DNA of 64,000 bases from Paenibacillus terricola (GCF_014779765.1 NZ_JACXZA010000012.1:28346-92345), one strand, 5' to 3'; numbered from the stretch's first letter, positions 46,057 to 56,176 are shown. The notes: generated by a model from the sequence alone, not told the origin. A program made the numbers and translations.

Positions 46057-46329
46057 CTATTGTATATAGTTGATGCGCACTTGCCCTTCTTCGTTGCATA
46101 CATGGACTTCGACGGATTCAGTCAGTATGTCCGCATAGCTGTATGAAACGCGTTTAAATGCGCTTTCTTCCTGATCGAGCTTGACAATGAAAACAGATGG
46201 GTAGATTTCTTCCAGTACTCCGGTGCGTTCGACGGTCTTTCGCCGGCCTCCGTTGGCACGGAGCCGAATTTTAGATCCGACGTGGGCTTCTAAGCTGCGT
46301 TTGATTTCCGACAGCGCATTTTTTGCCAT
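46057..46329 (-). CDS. veg: Veg protein
   Basis: A 90-residue small protein highly conserved in Firmicutes. [20 protein letters not shown], then [20 protein letters not shown] and [17 protein letters not shown]. In B. subtilis it is abundant and promotes biofilm formation by reducing SinR activity; the biochemical basis is unclear. ATG 46329 follows AGAGGTGG. Confidence 0.95.
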   Translation of the reverse strand: MAKNALSEIKRSLEAHVGSKIRLRANGGRRKTVERTGVLEEIYPSVFIVKLDQEESAFKRVSYSYADILTESVEVHVCNEEGQVRINYIQ

Positions 46330-46475
46330 TGTCCACTACCACCTCTTTCTCGTCCATTATAACGATCCAGGGAGGCAGTGTCAAATTGGTCAATAATTAT
46401 ATCAGCCAACAAAAGTTGGTGTCAATAGTATTTTTCGAATTTTATTCCTTGAAACATAGGGTCATATAATTACGT

Positions 46476-47378
46476 CTAGATCATTACATTCGCTTCCGCT
46501 GCCTGCTTCGTCCATTTTGGCTTTGGCAGCCCTCTGCGTAACCGTCCAATCGTATCAATGCCACCGATCCCATCAATCCCGCTAATCGTCCCTTGAATGA
46601 CTTCCGGCAGGTCAATCGTCTCGCGAATCGGTGTTGCACTCGCCTTGATTGCAATATAGACAGGGTCAAGAGCATGAATGAGTATACGGCCCGGCGAGCT
46701 TGCAAAATTGGAGCCTGCCTGCAGCAGTGCCTCATAGTGGGACTGACAAGCGCCAGCGATCACGATCAGCGAATCTCGGTTTTTCTCATAGTCGCGAGCT
46801 ACGCGAACGGCATCAACGAAGTTTTTGGAGTTCTTATAGCTGCTGATATTGCCTAAGTCCTCACTCCGCCTGTTCTTCAGTACACCGTCATGTCCGGTAA
46901 TAACGACGATGTCGGGCTTCAATTCCGGCAGCAGACGATACAGCAGCTCGGGCATCTGTCCCTCATGGACATGGATGCCATGCGCAGGAATGCGCATCTG
47001 TGAGTACAGCTGCATGCTTTTACGCATATAGTTACCATCGCCGTCGAGATGAAGCACTTTGCCCGGCATTTCGTAGAACGAAAGGTTCGACGATGACGTT
47101 GACTGCGACGCCAATCGAATCGGTCCATCCTGCACATGTACTGGCGGAAGTTTCTCCTGCATTCGACGCAGCGATTCCTTGACCTTAATTCGAACCTGCT
47201 GGGATGCTGGCGTCGAATCCGGATCATTCACGACTGCCAGATCAAGAAGCGGCGAATCCGCAAGCAGCCGATAATCCGTGCCTTTCAAGACAGCTAGTTG
47301 GTTATCTCGTAATTGTTCAATGCGGAACAGCACGTCACCGCCGTAAGATTTGCGGACGACCAAGTCCCCTTGCTTCAT
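46476..47378 (-). CDS. yabG: Sporulation-specific protease YabG
   Basis: A 300-residue cysteine-type protease that processes spore coat proteins. It begins MKQGDLVVRKSYGGDVLFRI and has LHLDGDGNYMRKSMQLYSQM, DIVVITGHDGVL and IVIAGACQSHYEALLQAG, the last with the conserved Cys-Gln-Ser-His. ATG 47378 follows GAGGTG. Length agrees with the family. Confidence 0.93.
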   Translation of the reverse strand: MKQGDLVVRKSYGGDVLFRIEQLRDNQLAVLKGTDYRLLADSPLLDLAVVNDPDSTPASQQVRIKVKESLRRMQEKLPPVHVQDGPIRLASQSTSSSNLSFYEMPGKVLHLDGDGNYMRKSMQLYSQMRIPAHGIHVHEGQMPELLYRLLPELKPDIVVITGHDGVLKNRRSEDLGNISSYKNSKNFVDAVRVARDYEKNRDSLIVIAGACQSHYEALLQAGSNFASSPGRILIHALDPVYIAIKASATPIRETIDLPEVIQGTISGIDGIGGIDTIGRLRRGLPKPKWTKQAAEANVMI

Positions 47379-47689
47379 GGGCAGATCACCTCTTCGTGTA
47401 TCCTATGGGTGACCTTCCTAGAAGGTGACACGAATATCCGAGGGCTTGGCCCTCGGAGCTCCCTTGCTTACCTAGGGGCTCCGCCCCTTACTCCCGGATT
47501 TAGTCCCTGGCGGGACGGCGTTCTCAAAGATTCTTTTTAAACCTTTTCAATCCTTTTTCGACCCCGCCCAAACCCTCCCCTGATCTCAGGGGAGGGCCCC
47601 AAGGGCTCCCGCCCTCTGGACGCCCGGAGGACTGGTCTAGCTGGGTTTGGCGGATTAGGATAGGTTGGGGTGAGTTTGGGGTACGTTTG
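47379..47689. other. Non-coding hairpin-rich stretch between yabG and rsmA
   Basis: Perfect short palindromes are packed here: CCGAGGGC-TTG-GCCCTCGG (47439), AGGGGC-TCC-GCCCCT (47471) and CCCCTGATCTCAGGGG (47577). No frame looks coding. Together with the tandem repeat that follows it forms a 610-base gap. Confidence 0.6.
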
Positions 47690-47985
47690 AACGTCCGCCT
47701 ACGATTCGATGCGCCTGAGTTAGTATGTGCTAATACTCGCTTTCGTCCCTGCGGGACACGCTTTACTTTGGACGCTCCAACATGGTGATCCCTACGGGAT
47801 CTAAAACCTCTACATTGGGATGAGCAGTTCGAGCGTCCGCCTACGTTTCGGCGCGCCTGAGTTAGTGCGTGCTAACACTCGCTTTCGTCCCTGCGGAACA
47901 CACTTTACTTTGGGCGTTCCAGCAGGGTGATCCCTATGGGATCTAAGTGCTTTGTTGGGGGAAGGAGTTCGAGCGTCCGCCTACG
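47690..47985. repeat. Tandem direct repeat of about 140 bp, two copies plus a partial third
   Basis: Copies begin at 47690, 47831 and 47971, each with CGTCCGCCTACG. The third is cut off by the rsmA terminator. Each unit contains three small stems, including GATCCC-TAC-GGGATC. A stem near 47722 (AGTA/TACT) becomes AGTG/CACT in the second copy, a compensatory change. Confidence 0.85.
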
Positions 47986-47991
47986 GTCTTA

Positions 47992-48024
47992 AAATAAAAA
48001 CCGTATGCACGCATGCATACGGTT
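47992..48024 (-). terminator. Terminator after rsmA
   Basis: AACCGTATGC and GCATACGGTT pair around five bases, followed by TTTATTTT on the minus strand. Confidence 0.9.
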
Positions 48025-48035
48025 GGGTCAATTGG

Positions 48036-48950
<915 letters not shown>

Positions 48951-49517
48951 CTAGCCACGCTCCTGTTCCAACTTCTGCTCCATTTGCCGCCAAGCTTCGA
49001 TGAATTCCGTCTTCGTAATTCGGAAGCTTACACAGCGCTTGTAGAAGGTTTTACCGTTCGCATAACCGATGCCAAGCAGCTTGCCTATAACCTCTCGGCG
49101 CTCAGACGCCTGAGGATGAACGATAAGTCCCGCTTCTATAAGATCGTCCCATGTGACTTCAATTGATCCGCCTTCTCCTGCGAGCTGCTCGGTCCGCACA
49201 TTAGCCAACGCTTTGCGGATCGCATCCGGAGATGCATTCTCGACACCTATATCGCCTTTATACATTGCTTCCTCTTGCGGAAGAAACGCATGCTTACAGC
49301 CAGGAACGCGTTGTGCCACAATTCGCCGAATTCGTTCGCCTGCATGATCGGGATCTGTGAAAATAATAACGCCCCGACGCTCCATTGCGAGCTCTACCCG
49401 CTTCAGCACCTGTTCGCCGATCGCAGAGCCGCCTGTTTCAATGGTATCGGCTTCGACTGCCCGTTTAATGGCCGCCGTATCATCCTTGCCTTCCACCACA
49501 ATTATTTCTTTAATCAT
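48951..49517 (-). CDS. rnmV: Ribonuclease M5
   Basis: A 188-residue TOPRIM nuclease that matures 5S rRNA. MIKEIIVVEGKDDTAAIKRA has the catalytic Glu, and GVIIFTDPDHAGERIRRIV the DPD triad. ATG 49517 follows AAGGA; the frame extends ten codons upstream through the yabE terminator. Its RNA substrate is encoded at the right end of the window. Confidence 0.94.
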   Translation of the reverse strand: MIKEIIVVEGKDDTAAIKRAVEADTIETGGSAIGEQVLKRVELAMERRGVIIFTDPDHAGERIRRIVAQRVPGCKHAFLPQEEAMYKGDIGVENASPDAIRKALANVRTEQLAGEGGSIEVTWDDLIEAGLIVHPQASERREVIGKLLGIGYANGKTFYKRCVSFRITKTEFIEAWRQMEQKLEQERG

Positions 49518-49548
49518 CTTGCGCCATTCCTTCCCGCGAGCATACAAA

Positions 49549-49571
49549 AAGAAGAGGCATCGCCTCTTCTT
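49549..49571 (-). terminator. Terminator after yabE
   Basis: AAGAAGAGGC-GAT-GCCTCTTCTT followed by TTTG on the minus strand. Confidence 0.85.
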
Positions 49572-49620
49572 ATGATGGCATATTTGGCTGTGAATTACGA
49601 TACATATTACTCTGCGAACT

Positions 49621-50772
49621 CTAACTGGAGGACGGTTTGTTGGGACCGATGATGTACACCGTGTAGCCCTTCTTCATACCGAAATCTTCAGCGTAGTCTT
49701 CGCTCTCATAATAAACGTCGATCTTGCTTCCTTTAACCGCGCTGCCTTTGTCTTCCGCACGACGGAATCCGATGCCTTCGATGTAAACCCACCAGCCGAT
49801 CGGAATAACGTTCGGGTCAACGGCGATTGTCCGTCCTTCCTTCACTTTCGTGCCGGAAGCCGTAATGCCGTATTGCGGATGGCTTGCGCTCTTACCCGTC
49901 GACTTCACGCCGGCGGAGTAGGCCGTCAACGTAACATTTTTCAGCACTTTCTTCGCCTTGAAGGAAATGCCTTTCAACGATACCGTCTGCGGGCCGGTCG
50001 AGGACTTAGCCGATAAGGTTGTAACTTTCGGCTGCGCCTTCTTCGTGCCGACAGCAACCACTTGATTGACCGTCGGTCTTTCTACTGATTTCTCGACGAG
50101 AGCTGTCGATACTAGCTTGCCGTCCTCATATACGCTCTCGAATTGTTTAACAACAACACCATCGGTGCCGTTCTTGACGGTCTTCTCCTTACCCTGCTCG
50201 AGGGAAGGATCATCTTGCTTCACGATCGTGAAAGGAACCGTATGCTGGGAGCTCGTTACTTTACGCTCCACACGTACCACCTTCACCGCCATGTTCGGTG
50301 TCAGTTCTGCCGTCAGCGCCGGATATACTTTATCATAGCTACGAACCGGAATATTTAATTCCTCGATCGCCGCTTGCACGGTATCCTCGGTCGTGTACAC
50401 AGTCCAAGTCTTGCCATCAGCTGTTACGGTCACAGGATTTGCCGTATCGATAACAACACGGTCTCCATCTTTAATCGCTGCATTCAAAGGGATCGACACC
50501 TTATCATGCGGCCCAACCGTAATAGCTTGTTCATCCAGTAGGCGTTGCAGGACCCATTGCTTCGTTTTCACGACGCTCTCTTGTCCATTCACTACTACGG
50601 AGACGCTTCTCTCAGCCGTTCCGTACAACAACACCAATAACATGAAAGTCATAGCGATTGAGATAATTATACTCAATGTGATTAACCGCACGTTTTCATG
50701 CTTCCATCGCAATGCGAATGACATGCTGGATGATCGTTTCCCATGGGTGTCCTCTTGCGGAATTACGCCCAC
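49621..50772 (-). CDS. yabE: Cell-wall hydrolase YabE (DUF348, G5, 3D domains)
   Basis: A 383-residue RpfB-like exported protein. A single membrane helix at about 30-50 (LITLSIIISIAMTFMLLVLL) anchors it. Two DUF348 repeats follow (VVVNGQESVVKTKQWVLQRL; TVTADGKTWTVYTTEDTV), then a G5 domain (near RVERKVTSSQHTVPFTIVKQ). The C-terminal 3D domain is lytic transglycosylase-like: LTAYSAGVKSTGKS, GRTIAVDPNVIPIGWWVYI, and the Asp triad ending KGSKIDVYYES. GTG 50772 follows GGAGGA. Its leader carries a c-di-AMP riboswitch, so high c-di-AMP should switch it off. Confidence 0.92.
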   Translation of the reverse strand: MGVIPQEDTHGKRSSSMSFALRWKHENVRLITLSIIISIAMTFMLLVLLYGTAERSVSVVVNGQESVVKTKQWVLQRLLDEQAITVGPHDKVSIPLNAAIKDGDRVVIDTANPVTVTADGKTWTVYTTEDTVQAAIEELNIPVRSYDKVYPALTAELTPNMAVKVVRVERKVTSSQHTVPFTIVKQDDPSLEQGKEKTVKNGTDGVVVKQFESVYEDGKLVSTALVEKSVERPTVNQVVAVGTKKAQPKVTTLSAKSSTGPQTVSLKGISFKAKKVLKNVTLTAYSAGVKSTGKSASHPQYGITASGTKVKEGRTIAVDPNVIPIGWWVYIEGIGFRRAEDKGSAVKGSKIDVYYESEDYAEDFGMKKGYTVYIIGPNKPSSS

Positions 50773-50921
50773 TTCTTCGGTCCTCCTTCAAAGTCCCGCC
50801 GTCGAGTGTTTCGCATGATACAATTGACGCGACTATAGTATATTGGCATGACGAATCATGCTATCCAGTCCCTCGCACTCCACCTCCATTGTTAACCCTA
50901 TGTCGACGTATGCCTCTTTAT

Positions 50922-50971
50922 ACAAAAAATAAAAGAAGCCATCGACAGAGGATCATCTGCTTCGTGGCTTC
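50922..50971 (-). terminator. Riboswitch-controlled terminator before yabE
   Basis: GAAGCCA and TGGCTTC pair across a 23-base loop, followed by TTTTATTTTTT on the minus strand, 37 bases after the aptamer. Confidence 0.8.
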
Positions 50972-51017
50972 CCGATTGGTCGCGACTAATCATGGAAAGT
51001 GGGATTCGAAGGTTGAT

Positions 51018-51207
51018 CTCTCTATTGCGCTTACGAGGTTAGCTGTCGGGTTCGGGCAAGAGAGCGCCCTATCGTCACACTGCAACAGTTAGACCGTTAT
51101 GCAGTGCTTCCAAATTCACCCCATAGGTTTATGCTTCCATGCGTGCACTTAACTGTGCAGCATTACCGCATATGGTTCCCCCGTTCTCCGTTAGGAGATT
51201 AAGCGTA
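51018..51207 (-). promoter_or_regulatory. Cyclic di-AMP riboswitch (ydaO/yuaA class)
   Basis: The minus strand shows the class hallmarks in order: CGCTTAATCTCC near 51200, GGGGGAACC near 51178, GGTGAATTTGG near 51115, GGGCGCTCTTGCCCGAACCC near 51060 and CAGCTAACCTCGTAAGCG near 51035. CGCTT and AAGCG close the outer stem. It is an OFF switch in characterised cases. Confidence 0.93.
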
Positions 51208-51246
51208 CTACTGGAAATCCAATACATTGTGTAAGTTCTGAAATGA

Positions 51247-51276
51247 ATCATACCCCGTGTTCGCATGCATTGTAAA
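51247..51276 (-). promoter_or_regulatory. Predicted sigma-A promoter for the yabE leader
   Basis: TTTACA (51271-51276 on the minus strand) and TATGAT (51247-51252) with an 18-base spacer, about 40 bases upstream of the aptamer. Confidence 0.55.
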
Positions 51277-51398
51277 GAACAGATAAAAGACGATTTAAAC
51301 GATATTTAAGGAAATTCAGCGAAAAGAGAAGCGGTTTTCCCAGCAAAATCTACTTTTATCACGCGTAAGGTCCCGATTCCTCACGATCTCAGCCATTC

Positions 51399-52181
51399 TT
51401 AATCGAAACGGAAACATTTTCTAGCGTTTAGAGACGTTAAATATCCAATTTCTTCAACCGTCATACCTTTAATTGCCGCAGCTGCTTCAGCCACAATGGC
51501 AACATATGCGGACTCGTTTCTCTTCCCTCTATAAGGGTGCGGAGCCAGATAAGGGGAATCCGTTTCAATGAGCAAACGATCGTTTGGCACTTTTGAAAGC
51601 ACTTCCTTCGGCACCCTTGCATTCGTGAATGAAACCGGTCCACCGAACGAAATATAGAAGTTCATATCGAGACAAGCCTTCGCCGTGTCCCAACTGCCAG
51701 AGAAGCAGTGCATAATGCCGCCGACCTCTTCAGCCTTCTCTTCCTTCAATATACGTACGACGTCTTCATGCGCATCTCGGTTATGAATAACGATTGGTTT
51801 GCCAACTTTGCGCGCAAGACGAATTTGTTCACGGAATACACGATGTTGGACTTCCTTAGGCGACGTATCCCAATGATAATCGAGTCCAATTTCTCCGATT
51901 GCCACAACCTTCGGATGCGACATGAGCGACTCAATCCATTCAAGGTCCCCATCTTGCATATGAATGCTTTCAACAGGGTGCCAGCCCACTGCGGCATAGA
52001 TAAAATCGTATTTCTCCGCCAGTGCCATCGTCGTTGGGATCGTTTCGCGATCAAATCCGATATTCACCATAATTTCGACACCTGCTTCGCGCGCGCGTGC
52101 GATTACCTCTTCACGGTCACTGTCGAATTTGTGATTATCGAGGTGTGTGTGCGTATCGATTAATGTAAGTTTTCCATTCAT
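51399..52181 (-). CDS. tatD: TatD family metal-dependent deoxyribonuclease
   Basis: A 260-residue TIM-barrel hydrolase. LIDTHTHLDNHKF, AIGEIGLDYHW, IVIHNRDAHEDV, GIMHCFSGSW and LIETDSPYLAPHP carry the metal ligands (His, His, Glu, His, His, Asp). It has 3'-5' exonuclease activity in characterised relatives. The ribosome site GGAGAA is distant but present. In B. subtilis metS precedes it; here an HD-domain gene takes that place. Confidence 0.93.
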   Translation of the reverse strand: MNGKLTLIDTHTHLDNHKFDSDREEVIARAREAGVEIMVNIGFDRETIPTTMALAEKYDFIYAAVGWHPVESIHMQDGDLEWIESLMSHPKVVAIGEIGLDYHWDTSPKEVQHRVFREQIRLARKVGKPIVIHNRDAHEDVVRILKEEKAEEVGGIMHCFSGSWDTAKACLDMNFYISFGGPVSFTNARVPKEVLSKVPNDRLLIETDSPYLAPHPYRGKRNESAYVAIVAEAAAAIKGMTVEEIGYLTSLNARKCFRFD

Positions 52182-52241
52182 GTTGTCTAACTTTCTCCTT
52201 CCTATATATACACCCGTTTTTTTGATAAAAATGCTTGCATT

Positions 52242-53540
52242 TTAGTAGCCGAAAATAGCGCGAATATGACTGTCCAGTCGATGTGCAACAGGGCGGAGCA
52301 GATCGTCTGGGAAGTACCAGCGGTGCTTGTCCTGATGCAAGCCCGTCAGCGACCTTATAATATCCGATCGAGCCGAAATTTCTGACAGTCCGCCCTCGGA
52401 ATCAAGCAGCAGAATCGGAGGCTTCTCACTGTTCTTCTTCCCGTTTCCGGCATCTGGCCGATACACATCGTAAGGAAGATCGAACGGGAAGTCAACTTCG
52501 AGGTGATAGTCAGGGTGCAGGCCCGCCTGACGCAGCTGCTGCCTCGCCTCTTCGTAGAGCGCCTCATTATGATCGCTTACAATGACTTCTTTATACAACC
52601 GTCTATGTAAGAATCTTCTGCACAGATCCGACAGCCATTCATCCCGCTCGTCCGACCATGCCATGAACACCGTCTGAGCTAACGCTTCATCTAATAGGAA
52701 ATAATCGCTCGTCGTCAATTCGCCTTGGAATAACTTCAGCAGCGGCTTCGGAAGCCACTCGAACTGATAGCCATTATGGTACAATTCCTTAGCTCTGCCG
52801 AAGATGTGGCGAAGGATGATCTCCGAGCTGCGAGTGACGGGATGGAAGTAGATCTGCCAGTACATTTGGTAGCGCGACATTAAGTAATCTTCCACCGCAT
52901 GCATGCCGCTCTCCTTCACGACTATTCGTCCCTGATGAGGACGAAGCACACGCAAGATCCGCTCGAGGTCGAACGTGCCATAATGGACACCCGTGAAGTA
53001 CGCATCCCGCAGCAAATAATCCATTCGATCCGCATCCATCTGGCTCGACACGAGGTTCACGACAATCGGCTTATCGTATTGCTTCTTTATAATAGCTGCA
53101 ACACGCGCTGGGAAAGTCTCGTCCACTTCGCGCAGAATCTGATTAACCTCTGTCTCTCCCATTATAATACGGCATGTCCAATCTTCATGATCCGTGTCGA
53201 AAACCGCCTCAATGGAATGAGAGAAAGGTCCGTGACCAAGATCGTGCAGCAGCGCTGCACATAGGGCTGGGAGTCGTTCTTCACGCGGCCAATCCTTATA
53301 CTCATTGCGCTCGAATTGCGAGATAATACGTCGTGTAATTTCATAGACGCCCAACGAGTGAGAGAATCGACTATGCTCAGCGCCATGAAAAGTTAGGTAG
53401 GACGTACCCAATTGTCGAATACGGCGCAATCTTTGAAACTCTCTTGAATTAATAAGATTCCAAATCAGCTCATCCTGTACATACACCGATTTATGGACAG
53501 GATCCTTAAAAACCTTCTCTTCTGCTAGCAGTCGCTCCAT
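52242..53540 (-). CDS. HD-domain phosphohydrolase, YwfO/SAMHD1-like
   Basis: A 432-residue protein of the dNTP triphosphohydrolase-like HD family. FKDPVHKSVYVQDELIWNLI, RRIRQLGTSYLTFHGAEHSR, FSHSLGVYEITRR, LLHDLGHGPFSHSIEAVF (HD pair) and MDADRMDYLLRDAYFTGVHYG are all preserved. Relatives hydrolyse dNTPs. ATG 53540 follows AAGGGGTG. It is divergent from abrB. Confidence 0.85.
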   Translation of the reverse strand: MERLLAEEKVFKDPVHKSVYVQDELIWNLINSREFQRLRRIRQLGTSYLTFHGAEHSRFSHSLGVYEITRRIISQFERNEYKDWPREERLPALCAALLHDLGHGPFSHSIEAVFDTDHEDWTCRIIMGETEVNQILREVDETFPARVAAIIKKQYDKPIVVNLVSSQMDADRMDYLLRDAYFTGVHYGTFDLERILRVLRPHQGRIVVKESGMHAVEDYLMSRYQMYWQIYFHPVTRSSEIILRHIFGRAKELYHNGYQFEWLPKPLLKLFQGELTTSDYFLLDEALAQTVFMAWSDERDEWLSDLCRRFLHRRLYKEVIVSDHNEALYEEARQQLRQAGLHPDYHLEVDFPFDLPYDVYRPDAGNGKKNSEKPPILLLDSEGGLSEISARSDIIRSLTGLHQDKHRWYFPDDLLRPVAHRLDSHIRAIFGY

Positions 53541-53640
53541 GTCAATTACACCCCTTAAAAGCTAATTTGTTCAAGATTTCGACACAGGAACATGTTTTTT
53601 GTCGAAAACTGTCGTATGTTCATTTCCAAAGGTATTCAGT

Positions 53641-53669
53641 TTGTTGTATTATATTTGTATTGTTATAAT
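53641..53669 (+). promoter_or_regulatory. Predicted sigma-A promoter of abrB
   Basis: TTGTTG and a perfect TATAAT with a 17-base spacer, 157 bases upstream of the abrB start, leaving a long AT-rich leader. Confidence 0.6.
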
Positions 53670-53825
53670 GCCTTGTTTACAGCAAATACAGAAAAAGCAG
53701 TGCGCTTTTTACAATTTTTCTATATTGACTGATCTGGGTATTCTTGGTACTATATATTTCATAAAAAGTAAAACCGTGTCGAATGATGACGAATTAATAA
53801 TTATGTTGAGAGAGGACTGATTCCT

Positions 53826-54080
53826 ATGATGAAATCTACAGGTATTGTTCGTAAAGTTGATGAGTTGGGCCGCGTTGTAATTCCAATCGAATTGCGCCGT
53901 ACGCTGGGTATTGGTGAGAAGGACGCGCTGGAGATTTATGTGGACGGAGAACGCATCATGCTGAAGAAATACGAGCCAGCTTGTATCTTCTGCGGTAATG
54001 CAGAGAACGTTGCATACTTCAAAGGAAAAATTGTTTGCAATGTTTGCCTATCAGAATTGCCTGCACCTGTGACAAAATAA
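53826..54080 (+). CDS. abrB: Transition-state regulator AbrB
   Basis: An 84-residue regulator. The swapped-hairpin DNA-binding domain MKSTGIVRKVDELGRVVIPI and ELRRTLGIGEKDALEIYVDG is nearly identical to B. subtilis AbrB. The C-terminus differs: it has CIFCGNAENVAYFKG and CNVC, a compact CxxC...CxxC zinc-ribbon-like tail in place of the longer helical multimerisation domain. ATG 53826 or 53829 could start it (AGAGGA upstream). It represses stationary-phase genes such as spoVG. Confidence 0.93.
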   Translation: MMKSTGIVRKVDELGRVVIPIELRRTLGIGEKDALEIYVDGERIMLKKYEPACIFCGNAENVAYFKGKIVCNVCLSELPAPVTK

Positions 54081-54142
54081 GATTTATAGGTTATAATATA
54101 CTTATCCACATGTTAATTCTAACCTTTTTCATACTCCTTACG

Positions 54143-54184
54143 CCTTCCAGCGCTTAAACCCGGCCTGGAAGGTCTTTTTTTTTC
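54143..54184 (+). terminator. Terminator after abrB
   Basis: CCTTCCAG and CTGGAAGG pair around 14 bases, followed by a T-run of about ten. Confidence 0.9.
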
Positions 54185-54315
54185 TCCGGAACCAATAGCC
54201 TCTATCCCGCTCCACGCCTGCAATTCTACCGAATCGGCCGCGCGAACTTCACCGTCTCAGTAACCTTCGATAAACGTTGTGCCCTATGTGGACAAAAGGT
54301 GGATAACCTTCTGTG

Positions 54316-55254
54316 TCATCCACTTTCATCTTTACGCATGACCGCATTGTATACGTCCCGCTTCTGCATCGAACGGTCAGCTGCCGTACGCTTGATCGCT
54401 TCCTTCCGATCCAACTGGCCTTGTCCCTCGTAATGTTTGACATGCGCATCGAGTGATAGAGCCGACCACCACAGCTCGCCTGCCCCATTCGGAACGCCGT
54501 CCGCTATATCTGCAATGCTACCATCTGCTGAGTGACCGGATGCTTGTGCCGTACGTCCCTCAACAACAATGACATATTCGCCGAGCGGAGGATGCTCCTC
54601 CAACCATGCAATGCATTCCGTGATTGTGCCGCGTGCTGCCTCCTCATGCCGCTTGGTCAATTCTCGTGCCATTACAATGCGGCGATCACCAAGCACCTCG
54701 AGCATTGCCGGCAGCGTCTTCGTAATGCGATGCGGCGATTCATACATCATGATCGTTCCCTGCTCATATGCGATGCTGGCAAGCCATTCGTTTAATGCCT
54801 TGCGCTGTCTTGGCGGGAAACCTGCGAATAGAAATCGTTCGGTAGGCAGCCCCGATATAATCAGTGCCGACAATGCCGCATTGGCGCCAGGCACCGGTAC
54901 GACACTAATTCCCCGCTCAGCCGCATCGCGGACAAGGTCTGCGCCCGGATCCGAGATTGCTGGCAGTCCCGCATCACTAACAAGCGCAATAGAAGACCCT
55001 TCCTCCAGCAGTCGAATAAGCTCTGGGCCGCTCGCTCTCTTGTTGTGCTCATGATAGCTGACGAGCCTTGTCGATATTTCGAAATGGGTGAGCAGTTTGC
55101 GTGTCTGCCTCGTATCCTCTGCTGCGATTATATCAACTTCACGCAGCGTTCGAATCGCCCGAAACGTCATATCCTCTAAGTTGCCGATTGGTGTAGCCAC
55201 TAAGTATAGTGTACCGCTGCTCTCCCCTGCGAAACTGCGTTGAACCTGGATCAT
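54316..55254 (-). CDS. rsmI: 16S rRNA 2'-O-ribose C1402 methyltransferase RsmI
   Basis: A 312-residue enzyme. LYLVATPIGNLEDMTFRAI, VDIIAAEDTRQTRKLL, LVSDAGLPAISDPGADLVR and FLFAGFPPRQRKAL are the family blocks. ATG 55254 overlaps the yabB stop (ATGA) and follows AAAGGAGA. A longer frame to 55287 lies inside yabB. Confidence 0.95.
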   Translation of the reverse strand: MIQVQRSFAGESSGTLYLVATPIGNLEDMTFRAIRTLREVDIIAAEDTRQTRKLLTHFEISTRLVSYHEHNKRASGPELIRLLEEGSSIALVSDAGLPAISDPGADLVRDAAERGISVVPVPGANAALSALIISGLPTERFLFAGFPPRQRKALNEWLASIAYEQGTIMMYESPHRITKTLPAMLEVLGDRRIVMARELTKRHEEAARGTITECIAWLEEHPPLGEYVIVVEGRTAQASGHSADGSIADIADGVPNGAGELWWSALSLDAHVKHYEGQGQLDRKEAIKRTAADRSMQKRDVYNAVMRKDESG

Positions 55255-56087
55255 TCGTTCTCCTTTCCGTCCGCACCTGCGGCCCACGCTCCATTGCTGC
55301 CGTAGTACAGCCGCACAAGCTCATCGGTATATTGCCGTTCCTTCGTATAAACAATTAGCGGTGGCAGAAGCTTGACTGAAGGCTTGCCATCCCGAATTGC
55401 TTCTATTAATAACATATTGGCCTCTGCATCGGCATGCGGATGAACGAAACGGATTCGCTTCGGCTCAAGTCTCCACTTACGGAACGACTCGAGAATATCC
55501 ATCAGCCGATTCGGTCGGTGAACCATCGACACTTTGCCTCCGGTCCGAACAAGTCTTGAACATGCCTCTACGACATTATCGAGCGTGCAGTGCACCTCAT
55601 GCCGAGCAATCGCATAATGCTCGTTCTCATTCTGATCACCCGTCTGTGCTGGCATATAAGGCGGGTTAACCGTCACGGCATCGTAGATGCCGTTACCTGC
55701 TGTTTTCCAATACTCGCGCAGGTCCGCCTCTATAATACGAATCTGATCGCCGAGCTTATTATAAGCCACGCTGCGCCTGGCCATATCCGCCAGCCTTGGC
55801 TGAATCTCTACGGCGTCGATCGCCGCCTGTGTCTTGGTCGATAACAGCATCGGAATAACGCCATTCCCCGTGCACAGATCAATGACCCGCCCGCGTGGCG
55901 GCACAGAGGCGAACCTGGCGAGCAGCACCGCATCCATCGAGAAGCTGAACACTTCTCGGCTCTGAATGATTTGGAGCTCCTTCGTCATCAGATCATCCAG
56001 TCGTTCGCCTGGAAGCAGCTCGATTTCCCCCGCATTCGTCATCATTTGCTCTTGAACTCCGCTCTTTAATCCTTTGTCGACATCCAC
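55251..56087 (-). CDS. yabB: tRNA1(Val) (adenine-N6)-methyltransferase-like protein YabB
   Basis: A 278-residue class I methyltransferase. IQSREVFSFSMDAVLLARFA is characteristic of TrmN6/YabB. VIDLCTGNGVIPMLLS binds SAM and TVNPPYMP is the adenine-N6 catalytic NPPY. The C-terminal 25 residues are variable. The start is uncertain: GTG 56087, or ATG 56045 within MMTNAGEIELLPGERLD. Confidence 0.88.
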   Translation of the reverse strand: MDVDKGLKSGVQEQMMTNAGEIELLPGERLDDLMTKELQIIQSREVFSFSMDAVLLARFASVPPRGRVIDLCTGNGVIPMLLSTKTQAAIDAVEIQPRLADMARRSVAYNKLGDQIRIIEADLREYWKTAGNGIYDAVTVNPPYMPAQTGDQNENEHYAIARHEVHCTLDNVVEACSRLVRTGGKVSMVHRPNRLMDILESFRKWRLEPKRIRFVHPHADAEANMLLIEAIRDGKPSVKLLPPLIVYTKERQYTDELVRLYYGSNGAWAAGADGKENE

Positions 56088-56142
56088 CGCTCAACGTTCC
56101 CCCACTCATTACCTATCTTCATTGTAGCCAATAATACCGCCT

Positions 56143-56172
56143 AAACAAAACAAAGACCCATTAAAGGGTCTT
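56143..56172 (-). terminator. Terminator after yabA
   Basis: AAGACCC and GGGTCTT pair around six bases, followed by TGTTTTGTTT on the minus strand. Confidence 0.75.
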
Positions 56173-56176
56173 GTTC

